Under the pieces are notes generated by a model that worked only from the letters and a program-made list of their open reading frames with translations, was not told the DNA's origin and ran no database searches. From positions 20,700,378-20,764,377 of the forward strand of contig JAKGHH010000008.1 in the NCBI GenBank assembly GCA_022828595.1: a stretch of DNA of 64,000 nucleotides, given 5' to 3'. Each line of letters starts with the position of its first letter. Position 1 is the first letter of the stretch. Of this stretch, positions 34,151 through 47,179 are shown one piece after another. This DNA is from Nelumbo lutea (lineage: Eukaryota; Streptophyta; Magnoliopsida; Proteales; Nelumbonaceae). Made by a program: the position numbers and the translations under genes.

Positions 34151-36651
34151 GGCAGTAGTGAAGTCGGGCCAACCTGATCCCAATCCAGCCCAAAGTTTTA
34201 CGGTTGAGGGTTCAAGAGTTTTGGTTGGATTAGGGCTGACCCCAACTCGACCAACCCCGACCCAATTTGCACCCTTTTTATCGTTTTTTAGGCTGTGTTT
34301 GATTTGAAAAAAATGGTAGGAAAAGCTATACAAATTCCACAGGGTGTTTCCTTGTTCAAAGTTCTTTCTTATCTTTTTTCCGCCCTTTTCCCACTCAGAC
34401 TTTTCCTCTCTGAATTTTCTCCCTTATCTCTAATTCTTTGTTGGTCATGCTAAGTACATACAGGGCTCTCATGGTAGCCAAGTATTAACGGAAAATAAAC
34501 TATTTTGCTCATTATTCATACCCTCAACACACTATTCCAATTGGGCATCTCAAACCACCTTCCCATTTAGGTAGAGTTTGTTGAGACCAATGATAAAGTG
34601 CCCGTTGGGGTAGGATGAAGCGTGGCCGCTTTTGATTTTCTAAAATGGACCCCACATTAATAGTGTATAAGCTATGTTTGGTAAAAATTCCGAGCGCCCA
34701 ATTGGCCGCCAGTCAACAAAGGCTGGTGGCTTCAGCCACTTTGAATAACTTATTCAGAGTGTTTCATAGTTCAAATCACCTGAATGAGATTAACTTAAGG
34801 CCCATTTGATGTGTCTTTTTGTAACTCTAATAGTTAAAAGACTTATTGAGGTTTTGCATGGAGATCTAAGTAGTCTGAAGCATGTTTGGTATATGCACGT
34901 TTTTCCGTGCACCTTTCTGCATAAGAATAAAATGCAAAAATACGAGAAGTTTCATATGAATGTTTTTTCAGCGTTCTATCTTTTGACAGCTAGATCTTCC
35001 ATGTGCCAAATAAAAATAGACAAAAAATCAGTCTTTTTAGTTTGTAAACAGCCGAAAAACCATACGGAAAAATGTGCCAAACGCAGCCTTAATCTTCAGT
35101 TCAGCCCCTCCTAAGACGGACAAATATTTAAGAACAATGTTAAAAAGCAGTTATGATTAATTTTATAGCTTTATTTAGGAAAACATTTACAAACCTTGTA
35201 TCGACTTTCCTACCTTTTCCGTCAAAACAAACATAACCTAAATGCTAATAAAGCAGAGAATAATAGGATATTGTACTGACATAATATTGATTTGACAACA
35301 TCTGTGTTTTAAGTTTGAAAAGCCCTTTAGAAAGGCTTTCTATACAGTTCTATGCTATGTATTTTGTGAATGTATTGGTGGTTTTTGAAAGAGAAAATGG
35401 GTATATGATGTATCACTACCCCACCAAAACATTATTCAGTTATGGTGTCGTTGCTGTGAGGGTATTTTCATTGATATAATAATAACATGAATATTCATCT
35501 ACCAGTCAACATCTCATCTTCAAACCCCTATCACTTTGAACGTATAAGTCTTATCACATTGAGATCCATCTTCTTTCGTTGTCAAATAAAATATTTTTGT
35601 AACACTCCCCTCCCCTCCCCCCATGAAAGGATGAGATGATCCATGTCTCTAGTCATTTCGAGATTATTACCTTCTTTCACTGTCAGATAAATTATTTTTT
35701 TAGTCTTTTCCTATTCTTCATATTCAGAGGATGCCAAGTTACCAGTAAAGTGCAATTGGATGGGATTGGATAGAATTTTTGTCAAAATTTGAATGAACCC
35801 AGCCCGATGCAGTGTAAAATGTAGATTTGGATTGACCCGAATTGCACTCCTAGCTACTGGGTCATTGGCATCATGTTTCTAGTCATTCAGCCATACTTTA
35901 CGCACCTAAGATTGATTTATGACATGCATGTTTTAGTGTTTGGCCTCAAACTTTAAATAAAAAAGGAGAGAAAAAAAAGATACCCTTTTAAAGACCTTCA
36001 ATTAAATGTTATTGTAGGAGTGTAACTTAGGTCTGGGTGGGTTAGTAATTTATTGATTTTTCAATGACCCGAATCCTAATCCTAACCTAATGTAGTTGAA
36101 ATTCTTCAAATCGGGCAATCCGACCTATACCCTATGCCATTTTATATATTATTTATGGAGTTTCTTTCTTGTTCCTTTCTTCAAGGATGTAGAAGCGCCT
36201 TTAGTCTCCAAATTTATACATAGCTGATATACCCTATGAGAATTCTCTAATTGGCCATATAAAATAATGAATAGGCATCTTTAAGGCTGTGCTTGCTTTG
36301 AAAAAAAAAATGTAGCAAAAGGAAAGGAAAGGTAAAGAACCCATAAAAGGTTTGTAAAGGTTTCCTTCCTTCCCCACTTTTTCCTTGAAACCAATCATAG
36401 CCTAAAGGTTCTTGGTCTGAAATTTGACGGGTTGATTGAGGGGTTATTTAGCTGATGGATCCTACGGACATTTGGTCCCCTCACTCGGTCACTCCAGCTC
36501 CGCTTGTGAATATTCTGCTGCAATGGCAACTTTAATGGTACAAGATGGCTTGGGCCAAAATGGGTTTGGGCCCTCATAAAGCAAAAAGAGTGCTATCAGG
36601 GGTTGGAGCCAGTAGTTTGGTCCTAATAATAAAAAAAAAAAACCCTACATC

Positions 36652-36873
36652 CAAGGTTCAAAGCTTCGGCCTGTATCGGTTGATACGTATCGTTCTGGGA
36701 CCTTTCCGATACGTTTCTACAATGAGTGTATCAGAGATTTGACCGGTTCAGAGAGGAGACCTAAACCGGACCCCCTGAACCGGTTGCAAAAAGAAGAAAA
36801 GTTCCAAAATGTGTATCGATTTGCTTGATATGCCCCTATCAACATATCGGGCATATTGATATTTTGAACCTTG
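36652..36873. mobile_element. 222-bp element with CAAGGTTCAAA ends and 8-bp target duplication
   Basis: Ends CAAGGTTCAAAG and ATTTTGAACCTTG; the octamer cctacatc occurs on both sides (36644-36651 and 36874-36881). Subterminal gtatcgg/cgatac motifs differ from the CAAGGTTTT family, so it is a second hAT-like family with similar tips. Confidence 0.8.
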
Positions 36874-37324
36874 CCTACATCAAAAAAGCGGCATGGCAGC
36901 ATAGTCAAATGAACTTAGTTATATAACCTATGTGTCTTTTTTTTATCAATTTCTTTGCCCTTTTCTATACTTCATTCTAAACAATGTTTTAAAACCTAAT
37001 TCGGAGGTTGAACCGTTTTTTCCTTTAAATCAATCCATAATATCATCGTTATAAAAATGGATTTGACTATGATGTGGGAAAGACATAATATAAAAAAAAA
37101 GCTACAACCAATCAACCGAAATCATAAAGTGGTAACCAATCAGATGAGTTGTCATCAAAATTCATTGGGAATTGTAATTGGTGAAAGACCTTTTCCGTGT
37201 TGTGTGTTTCTGGTGTCATAGATTTTTGCTATAAAAATTAGAAAACTTGAAAATTAATTCAATAGGTCAAGTGATCAACAGTAGAGAAATTTAGGACGAC
37301 AAGTCAATGATCGAATTGATTCTT

Positions 37325-37420
37325 TTCTTTTTAATAATACATAATACATAGCAGGATTGTGATTTCTACCAAATTGTGACAGGGTGCATTCGAGTCACTG
37401 GTCCACCGGTCGAGTCAATG
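37325..37420 (-). mobile_element. SINE copy in tandem unit A
   Basis: On the minus strand gactcgaccggtggaccagt (A-box region) is followed by a degenerate B-box region and an A-rich end. It corresponds in position and sequence to the copies at 43531 and 49736. Confidence 0.6.
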
Positions 37421-37950
37421 ATGGGAATGCACTGATGATGAAAGAGAGATATTGAACCAAATTTGGGTACCATAAAAATCTCAAAAAGAATTGTTTGAAA
37501 TTATAAAGAATATTCTGATAATTTTTTGGTGTCCAACACCTAAAATAAGCTAGAAAAGAGTATTGTCGCACACTTTCATGTAAAGCCATTATATATCCAA
37601 AAAAAACCGTCGAATTGCAAGTAGACCTCTCTCTCAAGCACCTTAGTACACGGTATATGATGAGTTGAAAGCTCATGTCTTGGTTGCTTTTTGATAACAG
37701 CTGAAGTGGCTGAATTGATTAATTTCTTTGAAATTGGAATTGAAAAAGTATTTGTTCAAAATGGGATTTCAATTCTCGTTTTTTTGGCGGAGTGGGATTC
37801 TCCCATATGGGAAAATGGTCATATCAGGCTCCCCCCTTGAGAATAGGATTTCTATAATAGTAATAAATTAATAATGAATTAATAATAAAATAGTAGTATA
37901 TTAATAAAATATTTATAAATTAATAATAAATACTAAGATATTAGTTATTA

Positions 37951-37979
<29 letters not shown>
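37951..37979. repeat. (TAA)n microsatellite
   Basis: About ten perfect TAA units inside an AT-rich stretch of unit A. Confidence 0.9.
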
Positions 37980-37982
<3 letters not shown>

Positions 37983-38402
37983 TAAATATTAGTAAACTTA
38001 TACAAAATTGAAAATTTTTAATTGATTCCAATTTTGACTCCGAATGAACCAAAAAGAAACGATTGGAATCCAACTCCGGTTCTCGTTTGAACCAAGTAAG
38101 CGTTGGAAATACATTCCAATTCCAATCCTGACTGCAAACCAAAGGGACCCTTATTGTTTTATTTTTTCGGCGAATAAGGTTGTGTTCGTTATTATTCCTG
38201 TTTCTACCTAAACATTTTTGGGTTCATTAATACAAATTGTCATAAAACTATTATTTGAGGTTGTTTATAACTAAAATATGCATATCTTAAAAATGAATCT
38301 GCATACAAAAATTTCAAATTCATATTTCTGGTAGAAACAACAATAGTACTAAGCATTCTAGCCAAGTGACTCTCATATGTGAGTGACAAACTGAAAATCA
38401 TA

Positions 38403-39066
38403 CAATGTTTTAGAACCGTCGTTCACCCAGACAGTCGGACCGGAAACCGTTTAGGCAATTGATTCCGTTTTACCCCAAATCCAGTCTTTGGTAAAAAACC
38501 GTTGAATTAGTCAACAAACCACTGACCCAGATGGTTTGGCCGTTGAACCATTCAACCCGGAGGACGGTTTGCAATTTATTAACTTGTCACAACAAAATGA
38601 AAAGGGAAGAAGGTCTCTTAGATTTGAGATCTACTAAGAGAGATGTATGAGATAGTGAAAGAGATCTCACATTTAGAGATATGAGAGAGAAGTTTAGACT
38701 CTAGATGATAGACCCACGAGAGAGAGAGAGAGAGAGTGAGATCTGAGACTAAGAAATCTGTTGCCACCATCTCCGTCACCGTTGTAGCCTTCAAGCCCTC
38801 CTCCTCCTCCTCCTCCTCCTCTTCTTCTTCTTCTTCTTCTTCTAAACTCTTTTAGCCGACAACTTCTCAAATACCTCTCATTCCATTTTTATTTTCTCTT
38901 ATATTTATATGCATCTTACCCTAATATTCCAATCTAATAGATAAGATGACATATCATTGTTAAAATATTTAAATCGTTTGAACCGTTTGACCTGGATGGC
39001 TGAATTGTTGACCCATAAACCAGTGGCCAGAATGGTTCCATTTCTAGGTCGGTTTTTAAAACCTTG
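38403..39066. mobile_element. hAT-like MITE (CAAGGTTTT family), perfect target duplication, with internal insertion
   Basis: Ends CAATGTTTTAGAACC and GGTTTTTAAAACCTTG; the octamer aaatcata lies on both sides (38395-38402 and 39067-39074). It is 664 bp instead of the usual 280-300 because about 370 bp of GA-rich and CTC/CTT-repeat DNA (38585-38955) sits in its middle. Confidence 0.85.
38797..38843. repeat. (CTC)n(CTT)n microsatellite
   Basis: About eight CTC units followed by about eight CTT units, within the insertion in the MITE at 38403. Confidence 0.9.
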
Positions 39067-39464
39067 AAATCATATATCTCACCAATTTGTATGTATCAAC
39101 CTAAAACGTTTCATGTAAAAATGGTGATGGTACCAAACACAATCTAAGTTACTTAAGAGGTTACTAGATCTCTAATGGTTAAAAATGAAAAATGGGTTAG
39201 TCGCAATGGGTTTGATGGATCATATACCCATATCTAAGGCTCTATGCATATGGGTGTTAAATATGAATTGCAACTGGCGGGAATCATATTCTTCGTTCTT
39301 AACCCCAATTTTGAAATAAATCCCCATCTCCGACCCTGATCCCTGATGGAAACGAATTCCCCATGGAGACATGAATCCCCAAAGTTTTTTAATTAACAGT
39401 ATTTTTTGAAAATTATATTTAATTAAAATAAAAAAATTAAATATAAATAATATTCTAAATAAAC

Positions 39465-39468
<4 letters not shown>

Positions 39469-39501
<33 letters not shown>
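39469..39501. repeat. (TA)n microsatellite
   Basis: About sixteen TA units in AT-rich DNA between tandem unit A and the LTR-like segment. Confidence 0.9.
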
Positions 39502-39504
<3 letters not shown>

Positions 39505-39839
39505 CATATAATGAGGCAAGATGGAAACTTTATTCCCATCCCTAGTATTAAGTATGTTAATTGTAGCTTGACCAAGCTTGACCACACTCACCCAATTGTC
39601 ACCTCAAGATCCTTGCTATATGAAGTTCCCTATATCGTGCGAAGGTGGGACAGTCAAAGAGCCGCATGAGTTGATAATAATTCAAAATTCTGTAAGGAGA
39701 CAAAAATAAACCATTTCTTAATAAATTTCTGCAACTCTTTATCATTAAATATTGATATAGTCATGTATTAGGCTAGACCACTAGACATTTGTGCCTTATC
39801 TTCTTTCTTTTTCATTATTTGTTTTTGTTTTTAGCTCAG

Positions 39840-40690
39840 CATCATAGCCTGATCATGACTAAGTAACGATCCCGCAGGACAGCTCGCTGCGTCACAGCTT
39901 GCTTGCTACAACACGAGTTCGAGGACGCTAGATATACTGAAAGGGAATACTCCAAGATAAATCTATCACAGCTCACGAGCTAAGATAACTAGCTCGCTCC
40001 AACACTTAAGCAAAATAAATGCCCTAAGGGCAACCTCAAGAGGAATTACCTCGAAGTACCCTTGGGAGCTCACTACAAGGTAGCTCGCAATAGAATAGCT
40101 CGCTACTAAGCGACACGGCGTTTTCAAGAAGCTTCTATCTAACAAGATCGTACCCATCAGACTGCACCACGTCTCCTGACTGACGGCACAGCCCTTGCCA
40201 ACCCGACAGACTCCACCCATGTCTCTCGATAGATGGTGGCATTTTTGTCCTTCCGGGACGTGTCACTCATTCAATTGGGCAGTACTCTGCAACGGTTACC
40301 TGCACAGCCCTGGCAGATAATGGCTGCGACAGAGGTCCAGTGGCGGTTACTCCCGATTTGACAAGAACGCCCATATTTAAGATCCCCATGGTTGAAGGGG
40401 AAAATGGGTCTGAAAGATCTCGAATATCTTGAACACCTGGAATATATCTGAACTCTCCCTCTCTCTCGAGCTAATCTCAAACAATCAGTGATCTAGCGCG
40501 ACCTGCACTTTTAGCCTTCTTTGCACTCTTTACTATTTTCTCCAACGTTCTAACTTAAGCATCGGAGTATTCCCACCGGGCAAGTCCCCTGGGAATCCTT
40601 CACCGTCTTCTTCTCAAATACTGTCCGTCGCCAGCTAGGAGCCAATCAACTGCCAGCTAAGAATGCCCGGATTGTGCAACATCAGGTGGA
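39840..40690 (+). mobile_element. Gypsy-type LTR-like segment, probably a solo LTR
   Basis: A GC-richer, non-coding block between tandem units A and B. The sequence has the layout of plant Ty3/gypsy (Tat-type) LTRs: a gcccatatttaag TATA-like core (40370), a CT-rich tract, then cttaagcatcggagtattcc (40554) and a cccaccgggcaagtcccct stretch, which I recognise from the U5 part of such LTRs. No coding domain, primer-binding site or clear target duplication was found, so the limits are approximate. Confidence 0.55.
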
Positions 40691-42098
40691 GACAGAGTAG
40701 GTGCAAGTCCGTTACCAGAGAGAGAGAACTTACAATTTCTTCCACTCCATATTCTAGAGAGTGTTTCCTTCATCAAAATTCTTTTTTTTTTTTTCATCTA
40801 AGTCATCTTTTCCTCCTGAATTTATCCCTTTATCTCTTATTTTTTGTTGGGTCATGCTATAGCGCATACACAAACTCTCAACCCACCTGCCTATCGACTT
40901 AGATTTTCAAATTAGAAGTGTAGAGTCTAAATCAGGCAGTTCAGAGGTTAGATACCCAAGAAATATTCAAGGGGAAAGTTAAAAAGCACCTGATGCTTTT
41001 ATAACTTTATCCAACAATTTGTTAATAAAATATAAATATTTAATTCTTAATATATATTATTATTGATATTATAAATTACCATTAGATGCTAACAGAGCAT
41101 AGTACAATAATATGATCAATGATATTATTGCCACTAAAATCTATTGCTTTGCTGTGCTAATAAGTAGACATAGATCCAAAGTCTAGTACTATAATGCCAA
41201 TACTTCCATTGCCTCAAATAATAATTGTACATCAATTTAATTTATATTGATCAATCGAAAGCATTTCAGGTATAAAGAGCAATGATACCAAACACAATCT
41301 TAGGGGCTTTCTATTCTCTCTCTCTCTGTCATTTGGCACTCAACTAGCTAGTATTAATGTTAACATCATAATGGCCGGCCATATGCGGCCAATTACAATC
41401 AGTATTGGCTGGACCATTTGGCAAATATTTGGCGTTTGCCGTCCACAGAGGGCATTGTTATAAATTTGACAACGTCTGTGTTTTAGGTTTGAAAAGCCCT
41501 CTAATTTTGTGAAGGCTTTTCTAGTTTCTGAAAGCATACATGACATACCGAAAAGTATGAACAAGTTCAATGCAGTTTTTTAAATTTTATTGCAGAGTTA
41601 TTAACATTCAAAATGTCAACAACCCTCACTCTGTACATTAATGTTCGCCTGTGAATTGACATCAATTCCTAATTGACACCCACCCCAAAGTCTCCAACTG
41701 TACTTTGAACTTAAAAATTCTGACCCTGGGCTGAACCGTCATTCACCCTGTGATATATTTCTATGCAACCAAATCCTTATTCATCATGACTTATGGTGCT
41801 GTTGTTGTGTGGGTTTTGATTGATGTAATGACATATATATATTCACCTAAAGAGTCGACATCTCTCATTTTCAGACCTCATCACTTTGAGACTACCTTCT
41901 ACTTTTCACTGTGAAATAAAAATATTTTGTAACACCCCTCCCCCGTGAAAGGATGAGATGATCCATGTCTCTACTCCTTTTGACCTTATCTTCACAGACT
42001 TCTTAATTTCACTTTAGATCATCTTCTTTCACTGTCAAATAGATAATTTCTTTAGCTTTTTTTTGTGTATTTTTTTTTTATATAAGTATAGGGGATTA

Positions 42099-42217
42099 GG
42101 ATCAGTTTGGAAGGAGCACAAATATAAAAATGTAGAGTGTAAAACCTTGTATTTTGTATTATTTTGTATGTATTTGTGTCATACATATTTGTATTTGTAC
42201 TCCTTCCAAACTGAGTC
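42099..42217. mobile_element. Foldback Tourist-like MITE
   Basis: Arms GGATCAGTTTGGAAGGAGCA and inverse, with TTA on both sides (42096-42098 and 42218-42220). Absent from the matching place in units A and C. Confidence 0.8.
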
Positions 42218-42351
42218 TTAAAGAGTGGGATACAGCCGGGTGAACATGAATCCACCAACCTTACCACAGAGAGTCAGAGAGCCTGCAATTACATGAGTTT
42301 GATCCCATACCACCCTCCCCCCCCTCCCTATTCGGAGGGATATCAAGTGAC

Positions 42352-42641
42352 CAAGGTTTTTAAAACTGAACTGGATAATGAACCAGTCAGGGGTCCGGTT
42401 CTCGGGTTGAGCGGTCAGAATGTTTGAACTGAATGAACGGCCCATTCTGCCAAAAAAATAAAAATAAATAAAAAGCAATCAAACTATTAAATGGTTCGAT
42501 CACCTGGATCAGCGGTTTGCTGATCAAATCAACGATTTTTTGGGAAATAACAGTTCTGGAATAAAATAAAACCAGTCATCTAACTGATTCTTGATTTTTC
42601 CAATGTGATCGTCCAATCTGATCCAATTTTTGGAAACCATG
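42352..42641. mobile_element. hAT-like MITE, 290 bp, perfect 8-bp target duplication
   Basis: Ends CAAGGTTTTTAAAAC and TTTTTGGAAACCATG; caagtgac on both sides (42344-42351 and 42642-42649). Confidence 0.85.
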
Positions 42642-43530
42642 CAAGTGACCATCTTACTGGGTCATTGGCATCAATTTCTCCACCCACCATGCCATACTTT
42701 ACACCCAAGATTGATTTGTATTATATGTCTGTTTGGCCTCAGACATTATCTTTGAAGGTGTAAAGTTGTTTAAATAAAAAGAGAGAAAATATAAGGCCTC
42801 TTTATTGTAGGAGTACAACTTGAATCAGGTTGGATTAGAAATTTATTAATTTTGTTAGGGGCCCAAATCTTAACCCTAGCTCAATGTAGTTGAAATTCTT
42901 CAAATTTAAACAATCAATTTATAACCCTACATTTTTATATTATTTCCGGAGTTCTTTTGGCTCCTTCCTTGAAAAATGGAACATGCAAGTTCTTTCCAAG
43001 TGCCTTCTCTCCCCAGATTTTTATATGGCTGGATTAGCCAATTGTAACTCCCCAATATAAAATAATAATAAAGCATCTATAAAGGTTTTTAATGTGAAAT
43101 TTGACAGATTGATTGAGGGAGTATTTTTTTTAGTTGGTGCGGAACCTATAGTCCAAAATGAGTTTGGGCCCTCATAAAGCAAAAAGAGTGCTATCAGGGG
43201 TTGGAGCCAGCCGTTTGGCCCTAATCAGAAGCTTGCCCACATAAAAAAAAAGTAGCATAGTCAACTGAACTTAGCTATATAAGTGAAACCAACCAAATGA
43301 ATGTAATAAGATGTCTATCGGCCATTTTCCCAATGAATCATTTAGGTGGAACCCATCTTGGCATCTTCTAAGCAGCATTCTAAAACCTAATTCAGACGTT
43401 GAATCATTTTTCTCCTCTAAATTAACCTATGATTTTATCATTATAAAAATTAAAATAATATAAAAAATGAAAATTTAATGAAAAAAGTCAAAAGGGTCAA
43501 CAGTACAACAATTTAGGATGATAAGTGATA

Positions 43531-43635
43531 TTTTTTCTTTTTTTTTTTTACCTATACAGCAGGTTGGATTTTGACCCAAATTGGGATTGTGACAAGGTCT
43601 TCGAGTCACTGGTCCAACCGGCTGAGCCACTGATG
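43531..43635 (-). mobile_element. tRNA-derived SINE (best-preserved copy)
   Basis: On the minus strand an A-box TGGCTCAGCCGGTTGG (43629-43614), a B-box-like GGGTCAAAATCC (43577-43566) and a terminal poly-A (T run at 43531-43549). Box order and spacing fit an RNA polymerase III internal promoter. Related copies occupy the same place in units A and C. Confidence 0.7.
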
Positions 43636-44138
43636 AGAGAGAGAGAGAAGGGGGGGGGATGTAGATATACAGAACTATTGAATTGGGCACCATAAAAATC
43701 TCGAAAAGAATTGTTTGAAAATATAAAGAATATTCTGATATTAAATTATAATATAATCACTATCCATTTCAATATTTTATGGTGTCCAACACCTAGATAA
43801 GCTACTCTTTGTCGTCCACTTTATGTTAAAGCATAAACTTGAACCAGATGCTAAAGTTTTCATGAAAAATCATGTATAATATGTCCAAAAAAAAATTATC
43901 CAAATGCAAGTAGGCATCTTTCAAGCACCTTAACTATGAATATGAAGAGTTGAAAGTTTATGTCTTGGTTGCTTTTGGATAACAGCTGAATGAAGTGGCT
44001 GAATTGAATAATTTATTGCTTAATTTATTCTTTGGAGAATAAGATTGTGTTTATTACCATTGCTTTTTTTACCTAGATCAGTACAAATTGTTATACAACT
44101 GTAATTTGAGATTATTTATAATTAGAAACAGACAAAAC

Positions 44139-44410
44139 CAAGGTTTTTAAAATCGATTTGGATAATGAACCGGTTAAGGGTTTGGTTCCTAGGTCAAATG
44201 GTCTGACTATTTAAATCGAATGGTCGGTTCATTCTGGCAAAAAAATTAAAAAGTTCAAAAACGGTCAAAACCATTGAACGATTCAAATGCCCAGGTCAAC
44301 AGTTTGTTGACCAAATCAATATTTTTTGGCAAAAATCTAGTTTTGGTGAAAAAGGTGACCGGTTCCCGGTTTTTTCAGTTCGACCGTCCAGTCCAATTTT
44401 GAAAACCATG
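44139..44410. mobile_element. hAT-like MITE, 272 bp
   Basis: Ends CAAGGTTTTTAAAAT and TTTTGAAAACCATG; flanking octamers gacaaaac and aacaaaac match at seven of eight positions. Confidence 0.8.
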
Positions 44411-44883
44411 AACAAAACTTAAAAATGCATGTGCCAGAAGCTGTTTGTAGAAATGTCATAATGAAGTTTTTAGGCAGAAACAACAATGATTCTAATCATT
44501 TTAGCCAAATGAGTGACAATACGTATAGTTAAAGATGTTTCTAGTAGAAACAAGAATGATACCAAATATAACAAGGAGGTTGCTAGTAGACATGTAATGT
44601 AGGACGACACAGCACGGATTAAAGGTGGTCGTATGAATAATAGACAATAGGTTAGATAAAATTGTGAAATTTTTATTTCATTTCAAATTTAATGTGTACA
44701 AAAAATAATACAAGGGACTTGAATTAATGAAATGATAAAATTGGAGATAAAAATTATAATGAGATTGGATTATTGGAAAATATTACAAATAATTCTCAAG
44801 TAAAATAGAAAATATTATAAATAATTCTCAAATCTAGGTTGTATTGGATACAAAGTAGGGTGCATGTAAAGTCCACTAACCTT

Positions 44884-45438
44884 TAGGGGTGAGCAAGAAA
44901 AATCGAAAAAAACGAACCAACTGAAAAAATCTACCAAAACTGAACTGAAAATTTGGTTAACTGAATTTGTCAGTTCGGTTCAGTTTTGGTTTGGTATTTT
45001 AAAAAACCAAAGGTACCGGTTTGATTTCGGTTAACCAAAATAGAAAACTGACGGTTAACTGAACCGACCAGTATTATACATATATTTATATATATTATGT
45101 ATATTTATGTATATTATATATATATTTTCTATACATTATAAATTAATAAATATGCATTGTATATATAAATATATATTTATAATATATAAGATATTATTTA
45201 TTATTTAAAATATAATATTTTATATATATTTCTGGTGTTTTATTATATATTTATATATTTTTTATAATATATTATAAATAAAAAAAACTGATGAACCAAT
45301 GGTTAATTAAACTGGTCAACCGGTTAACCAATTAGCTTCAATTCGATTTTAATTGATTACCGGTTTTTCAAAAATAAACTTACCGGTAACCCCAATTCGG
45401 TTTCAAAAATAAGCTTAACCGTACCGTGAGCACCCCTA
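44884..45438. mobile_element. hAT-like MITE, TAGGGGTG...CACCCCTA, 555 bp
   Basis: Ends TAGGGGTGAGCA and TGAGCACCCCTA; flanking octamers ctaacctt and ctaaactt match at seven of eight. It lies between tandem units B and C. The AT-rich interior has aaccggt/accggtt motifs. Confidence 0.8.
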
Positions 45439-45840
45439 CTAAACTTACGACGGAGAACTTTTTAATTACATGAATTAGATCCCATGGTCATGCCTTCACA
45501 TTCGAATAGATGCTAAGTGACCATCTCAGCTGTTGGGTTGTGGGCTTTTTTAAATATATATATATATATATATTCTTGAAATTTCTACTTTCTCTCTTCC
45601 ATTCCATATTCCACAGCGTGTTTCCTTCATCAAAATTCTTTCTCATTTTATTTCTTGCCCTTTTTCGAACTCTCCTACTAGTCAACTATTAGCTGAAAAT
45701 GAATCATTTTGCTCACCATGCATACCCTCAAACCTGTGCCAATTAAACATCTCAAACCACCTGCTCACTTATCAAATTGGAGTGTGTAGAGTCCAAATCA
45801 GGCAGTTCAGAGGTGAGACCCAAGAAATATTCAAACCAGC

Positions 45841-45937
45841 TGAGGGGTAGTCCAGTTGGTGCGTTGAATGAATTGTCCCAATAGGTGTGGTTTCGAATCC
45901 CATATTTTCAAAAAACAAAAAACAAAACAAAAAAAAG
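45841..45937 (+). mobile_element. Short tRNA-derived SINE, second type
   Basis: The A-box-like GGTAGTCCAGTTGGT (45846-45860) and B-box GGTTTCGAATCC (45889-45900) are spaced as in a tRNA gene, followed directly by an A-rich tail (45910-45936). It lacks a folded acceptor stem and so is not a functional tRNA gene. Confidence 0.6.
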
Positions 45938-46664
45938 AACTGTTGATATGATATCAGAGACGGAACTAAGATTTTTTATTGAGAGGCCAAAGCCTAGTAA
46001 ACATGAAGATTTTCAAGACAAGGGGCAAATAGCTACTATGAAGATTTTCAAGACAGGGGCATGGCTCCACCTCTGGAATTGCCCATAACCCTTTTGTACT
46101 CCCTACCTCACAGAAACCATAAGAGGAATTTACTTCACCGAAGACCAGGATCCCACTCCATATTACTGGAACCATATTTGCTCAAATAGGAGTTGTCTCC
46201 ATAACCATTTGTTGAGGAAAACTAATTTAAACTATAGAAGTCACCTTACCCCTAAGCCATGTGCCAGCAGTGGGTGGCATACTGTTTCCAGTTTGGGATT
46301 TCAAAAATGGATTAGAGAAAAATCATGAAAGCAATAGCTATCTGGGGATTTTAGAGCTCCAAAGGAGGGGAAAAAAGTAACAGAATATTTAGACATAAAG
46401 TAAGTATCCTAGATAATCATTCACACAACTCTAATTTCCTGAACATAAATGACTTACTAAAGAAAGTAAACCATAATATTCTTCAGAAGAACCTTAAATC
46501 CACCCAATTGTTCCCCTACTTTATTGTTGAACAACCAATGAAGGAAGTTGTTAAACCCTAACCTGTTAGGGCCCAAACTTACACACCCTACTAATCCTAG
46601 TCCCTATATCACCCATTTGGTAGTGAATGGTGTTTATTATTCAAGGGCAGCCCAGTGCATGAAA

Positions 46665-46755
46665 CCATGGTTTTTGAATCGTTATTGATTCAAACGGTCA
46701 GACCGTTCGGCCCGGGAACCATTCAGACATTCAGTTTCATTTTACCCCAACAATC
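46665..46755. repeat. Truncated CAAGGTTTT-family MITE
   Basis: Left end catggtttttgaatcg plus the interior ggtcagaccgttc...cattttaccccaa; the right two thirds are missing. Confidence 0.55.
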
Positions 46756-47179
46756 TTACCTTTTGTTTAGCAATTGGAGAAGAATTGGAGATTACCTTTT
46801 CTTTAGCAACAAAAGGATAAGAGGATTGAGGGGGAAGGGGATGGGTACGTTTAGAGCAACGTCAATGAATGGATAGACCAATTCCTTATAAGGTGAGAAG
46901 AATAAACAAAAACCCTCGGAGTTGTGTGAAATAACTGACCTGTAGCAAGAGATGCATTGCAAATTATTGGTAAGGGCAGGGGCATTTGTTGAGAATGCAT
47001 TAATTAAGATGGTAAAATGTGGGTCCAAACCAAAGCCAAAGTTGTTGGTTTGGTTAGTCAGTAGACCCAAAAGCTCCAAATCTACTATTGGTTTTGCAGT
47101 TAGGAAGTGACGGGGCACCTGGTTTTTTTCCCCTCTTTCCGGTGCCCACATCTCTTTCACCTGCCTACTCCCAAAACGG

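Larger units (their letters stand above)
34300..39170. repeat. Tandem unit A (first of three about 6-kb copies)
   Basis: Shares a colinear series of blocks with 40745-44600 and 45598-50100: the gtgtttcctt leader (34340), aaaagccctttag (35317), tctaccagtcaacatctcat (35498), aaaggatgagatgatccatg (35624), ctgggtcattggcatc (35857), gtagttgaaattcttcaaat (36093), gggccctcataaagcaaaaa (36569), a SINE (37330), aaagaattgtttgaaa (37484) and gataacagctgaagtggctg (37693). No coding sequence was recognised. The 222-bp element at 36652 and the MITE at 38403 are private to this copy. Confidence 0.75.
40745..44600. repeat. Tandem unit B (second of three about 6-kb copies)
   Basis: Colinear with unit A: gtgtttccttcatc (40760), aaaagccctctaa (41500), gtcgacatctc (41856), aaggatgagatgatccatg (41949), ctgggtcattggcatc (42658), gtagttgaaattcttcaaat (42887), gggccctcataaagcaaaaa (43169), SINE (43531), aaagaattgtttgaaa (43705) and gataacagctgaatgaagtg (43978). 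Private insertions are MITEs at 42099, 42352 and 44139. Confidence 0.75.

Noticed and set aside
45841..45937. A tRNA gene
   Set aside because: A- and B-box-like motifs are present, but no acceptor stem or anticodon arm folds, and an A-rich tail follows. It is a SINE.
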